Shown: positions 15,139-17,381 of the stretch, piece after piece
Numbering within the stretch: position 1 is the first letter of the stretch
How the letters are laid out: every line of letters begins with the position of its first letter
Assembly (NCBI GenBank): GCA_019749855.1
Contig: JAIEPI010000200.1
Span: 1-17,381 of the forward strand
Source of the DNA: Rickettsiales bacterium
GTDB taxonomy: Bacteria > Pseudomonadota > Alphaproteobacteria > Rickettsiales > UBA998
Length of the DNA stretch: 17,381 bases
Reading direction: 5' to 3'
The notes under the pieces: generated by a model
What the model was told of the DNA's origin: nothing
Seen by the model: only the letters and a program-made list of their open reading frames with translations
Database searches by the model: none
Program-made: the position numbers and the translations under genes

Positions 15139-16332
15139 TTAATGCCGCCGCCCCGACGGAGGAGCGGATTCCTGTGCACGAATCTGTTCGCGCCAATTAG
15201 GAGGCAAAATGCGTGTGCGAACACTGGAGGGAGTCGCGCGCAGGGCCTGATCTTGTAAGCGTGCGGCGCCCCGCAAAGCAGCCTCACTATCTGGACGTGT
15301 GATATTTGATATTTTGCCTTCAGATAAGAAATCCGCAATGCTAGAGAGGGCGCACTTCGCCGCATCCTGTTCTGCCTCCAACGTGCGGTAGGCGATGCCA
15401 GGCGTGAAATGTCCATTCTCTAGCGCCGGAAATTCCTCTTTTATGCCTTTGAAATCAATGGCACGACTGTCCAGTGACACGGCACGTAATGCGCCCTGCT
15501 CCATCGCCCCACTGATCGCCGCCATATCATAATGCATGCGCCGTGAAATGCCGACCAGTACCGGCGCATAGGCATGCTCGCGAGGCTGTGCCTCACGCCA
15601 TGTGCGCATGGCCGCCAGCTCCTTTTCACCAAACACCACCGCGTGCGTATTGCCCGCGGCGACGATCACAATATCCGCATCCTGCACCGCCTCCTCGCTG
15701 CTGCGTGCTATCGTTGCGCCCATACCCGCCGCTTTACTCATGTCGAGATGTGGGCTGTAGATTTTCACCTGCAACTCCGGATCCCTCAGGAAGGGGCGCA
15801 AACGATCCACTGTGGCCGCCGCAATCGGCCCGCTACCCAGCACCGCAATACGCGCCTGCTGGATGTTTGGCAGGTAAAGCGGCTGCGTATCATCGAACTG
15901 ACCTGCATCAAACGCGCGAGTGTGCGGCTGGACGGCGGCACCCATAAAACTATGCAGTGCCTGATACAACAGAAAATTGGCGCAGGGCTCGATGCGCGAA
16001 TTCGGTGTATTCATCACCGGAATTCCCAGCTGCTCCGCCGCCGCCACATTCAGCGACTCGGTGCTGATACCCAGACGCGAAATCGCCAGCTTCTGATTGG
16101 GTTTGGCCGCCGCCCACGCTTTCCAGGTGTCGGCACTGATGGCGACACTGCCCACCACCACCCCGTCATAGTCAGGCAGCAATGCCCGAATCTTCGCATC
16201 CGGCGTGCCACCTGCATCGGCCACATTGAGATCAGGGCGATACTCCACCCGCACCCCACGCGCCTGTTGCTGCGTTGTGAACGCTGCCAACGCATTTTCT
16301 TCCATAGGCGTCGCCACCAGAATTGCCGTCAT
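15139..16332 (-). CDS. Diverged D-2-hydroxyacid dehydrogenase-like protein
   Basis: This 397-residue protein has the layout of the SerA/D-2-hydroxyacid dehydrogenase family. There is an N-terminal substrate domain with IPVMNTPNSR (104-113), and a Rossmann segment RIAVLGSGPIAAATVDRL (161-178) with GSGPIA in place of GxGxxG. DADIVIVAAG (218-227) is the later beta strand. The arginine region reads VGISRRMHYD (260-269). The catalytic-histidine motif TPHIAG reads TPGIAYRT (310-317), with Gly replacing His, so normal catalysis is doubtful. A basic, probably flexible tail follows from about 345. I start at ATG 16332; a TTG at 16341 is also in frame. The substrate is unknown; it could be an inactive or repurposed member. 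It is divergent from the FAD enzyme gene and may be co-transcribed with corA. Confidence 0.7.
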   Translation of the reverse strand: MTAILVATPMEENALAAFTTQQQARGVRVEYRPDLNVADAGGTPDAKIRALLPDYDGVVVGSVAISADTWKAWAAAKPNQKLAISRLGISTESLNVAAAEQLGIPVMNTPNSRIEPCANFLLYQALHSFMGAAVQPHTRAFDAGQFDDTQPLYLPNIQQARIAVLGSGPIAAATVDRLRPFLRDPELQVKIYSPHLDMSKAAGMGATIARSSEEAVQDADIVIVAAGNTHAVVFGEKELAAMRTWREAQPREHAYAPVLVGISRRMHYDMAAISGAMEQGALRAVSLDSRAIDFKGIKEEFPALENGHFTPGIAYRTLEAEQDAAKCALSSIADFLSEGKISNITRPDSEAALRGAARLQDQALRATPSSVRTRILPPNWREQIRAQESAPPSGRRH

Positions 16333-16500
16333 TCGTGCCAAACTTTCTTTTGCAGTTGCAAATGATTCTTAATTGAATTAGCAAACTGTTTCTAACGAGC
16401 CATTAAGCGTGTTGCAAGAGGCAAACGCAAAAAATGAACAATCCTTAATAATTCTGTCACATAAACTTGTTACGTTGCGCCAAAATAAGGAATCAGAATC
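16333..16500. promoter_or_regulatory. Divergent promoter region between the dehydrogenase-like and FAD genes
   Basis: This AT-rich gap of about 170 bases must start transcription both ways. For the minus strand, TTGCAA followed after 17 bases by TAGAAA is a possible weak -35/-10 pair. For the plus strand, a TTAATAAT stretch could be part of a -10, but no good -35 was found. TAAGGA (16486-16491), 9 bases before ATG 16501, is a clear ribosome site for the FAD gene. Confidence 0.35.
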
Positions 16501-17381
16501 ATGATAAGTGAAAGCACGCCAAAGACAAATACTGCCGAAAAAAACACACGCTATGCGATTGTGGGTGGTGGTATTGCCGGACTGGCCACCGCCTATCAGT
16601 TACAGAAAAAACTCGCGTCCGAGTCTCAGTATGGCCATCCAGTCACCATTGATGTGTTTGAGAAAGGCAGCGCCGAGAGTTACCACGCTGGTGAGTCGGC
16701 TAAGCGCGCCAGTTTAGGGGAATCACCCGCGCGCACCATGCGCATGAGTGGCGGCGCATTCAATGTGCGTGCCACCAAAGCGATGATTGATGATCTGCAA
16801 CAATTTCTTGATACGGCCACAGAAAATGGCCAACTGGCGGCGCTTGGGCTAGAGGCGTTTAAAGGCCGGCAGCTTTTTCAGCCGGTGGAGAATATCTATA
16901 TCGGCAAAGCTGACGAATTGACTAACGAGTCCTCCAAATACGCCACGAATAAAGCCGCCTTTGCCAAAACCAATACCCTGATTGAAGAGATTAGCGGTCT
17001 CGAGCTGAAGCAGCGCTACCGCGGCACCCAAAATGCTACAGGTGACACTCCGCGCAGCATTTACGAAAACATCGCCGATGATGCGGCCGTGTTGATTGAG
17101 AAGGCTTATGATCCGGTGAGCAATCCCGAAGGCGTCAGCGGCGTCATGGATTATGAAGCGATTTTAAATGTGCTGGTGGCAAAGCTGAGGAACCACCCCA
17201 CCGTTCCGGCACTTATCCATTTTGGACATCAAGTGACGCCCGCGCGCCTTGATGCAAAACAAGCCTATCAGGAGACTGCGGATGGGATGGTAACGCTGCA
17301 GATTGCTGATACGCAGCAGCCGCTTGAAAAGATAACGCAGTCATTTGATAAACTGATCATTGCCCCAGGTGAGGCGATCGA
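16501..17381 (+). CDS. FAD-dependent oxidoreductase, DAO-like (cut by window end)
   Basis: The frame is open from ATG 16501 to the window edge (293 full codons), so the C-terminus is missing. A polar 17-residue lead precedes RYAIVGGGIAGLATAYQL, an FAD-binding Rossmann motif with GGGIAG at residues 22-27 and the acidic end of strand two in DVFEKG (about 51-56). The following GESPARTMRMSGG (about 74-86) recalls the SRxxR-type segment of sarcosine and N-methyltryptophan oxidases in the DAO family. An FDKLIIAPGEAI segment just before the edge is a usual strand-turn near the FAD site (often LVxAxGxW). The substrate cannot be told. TAAGGA 9 bases upstream supports this start. Placement in the DAO superfamily is likely; a specific enzyme name is not supportable. 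Confidence 0.75.
   Translation, partial: MISESTPKTNTAEKNTRYAIVGGGIAGLATAYQLQKKLASESQYGHPVTIDVFEKGSAESYHAGESAKRASLGESPARTMRMSGGAFNVRATKAMIDDLQQFLDTATENGQLAALGLEAFKGRQLFQPVENIYIGKADELTNESSKYATNKAAFAKTNTLIEEISGLELKQRYRGTQNATGDTPRSIYENIADDAAVLIEKAYDPVSNPEGVSGVMDYEAILNVLVAKLRNHPTVPALIHFGHQVTPARLDAKQAYQETADGMVTLQIADTQQPLEKITQSFDKLIIAPGEAI

Noticed and set aside
15574..16365. 263-codon plus-strand open frame opposite the dehydrogenase-like gene
   Set aside because: Its composition is His/Arg/Cys-rich and domain-free, while the minus strand encodes a recognisable Rossmann protein.
1..17381. Defence system, CRISPR, mobile element or tRNA
   Set aside because: No repeat-spacer pattern, transposase, integrase, terminal inverted repeats or tRNA-like cloverleaf was noticed on either strand.

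Overview
The window looks like chromosomal DNA of an alphaproteobacterium of moderate GC. That placement is an inference from two things: a complete Entner-Doudoroff set in the order zwf-pgl-edd-glk-eda, and Tad-type pilin-like genes. I cannot name the genus. I see no tRNA, rRNA, CRISPR array, insertion sequence or phage gene.

Left part (1-6157): cell-surface genes. A minus-strand run of three genes (2988 down to 268) encodes two TadE-like pseudopilins and a TadG-like protein with a von Willebrand A domain. A short divergent region separates it from a plus-strand DUF423 membrane protein. Next come three tandem, nearly abutting genes for large (270-282 residue) type IV pilin/pseudopilin-like proteins. 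These three are clear paralogues. They share an FSLLE prepilin motif, four cysteines, an N-x-N-x-D loop and a DDG(K/R)PG loop. No ATPase, platform, secretin or prepilin peptidase gene is present, so both sets must rely on machinery encoded elsewhere.

Central part (6303-12208): a sugar-catabolism cluster that takes glucose to pyruvate plus glyceraldehyde-3-phosphate. Glk phosphorylates glucose, Zwf oxidises glucose-6-phosphate, Pgl hydrolyses the lactone, Edd dehydrates 6-phosphogluconate and Eda cleaves KDPG. glk and eda overlap by 11 bases. The pgl-edd gap holds a 20-base tandem repeat that may be an operator.

Right part (12274-17381): a DUF4153 membrane protein, converging with a CorA metal transporter. 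Upstream of corA on the same strand lies a diverged D-2-hydroxyacid dehydrogenase-like gene lacking the usual catalytic histidine. Divergent from that gene is an FAD-dependent oxidoreductase cut by the window end.

The best candidates for something new are the tandem cysteine-rich pseudopilins with calcium-loop-like motifs, the tandem repeat before edd, the glucokinase with Asn at the usual His160 position, and the degenerate dehydrogenase.
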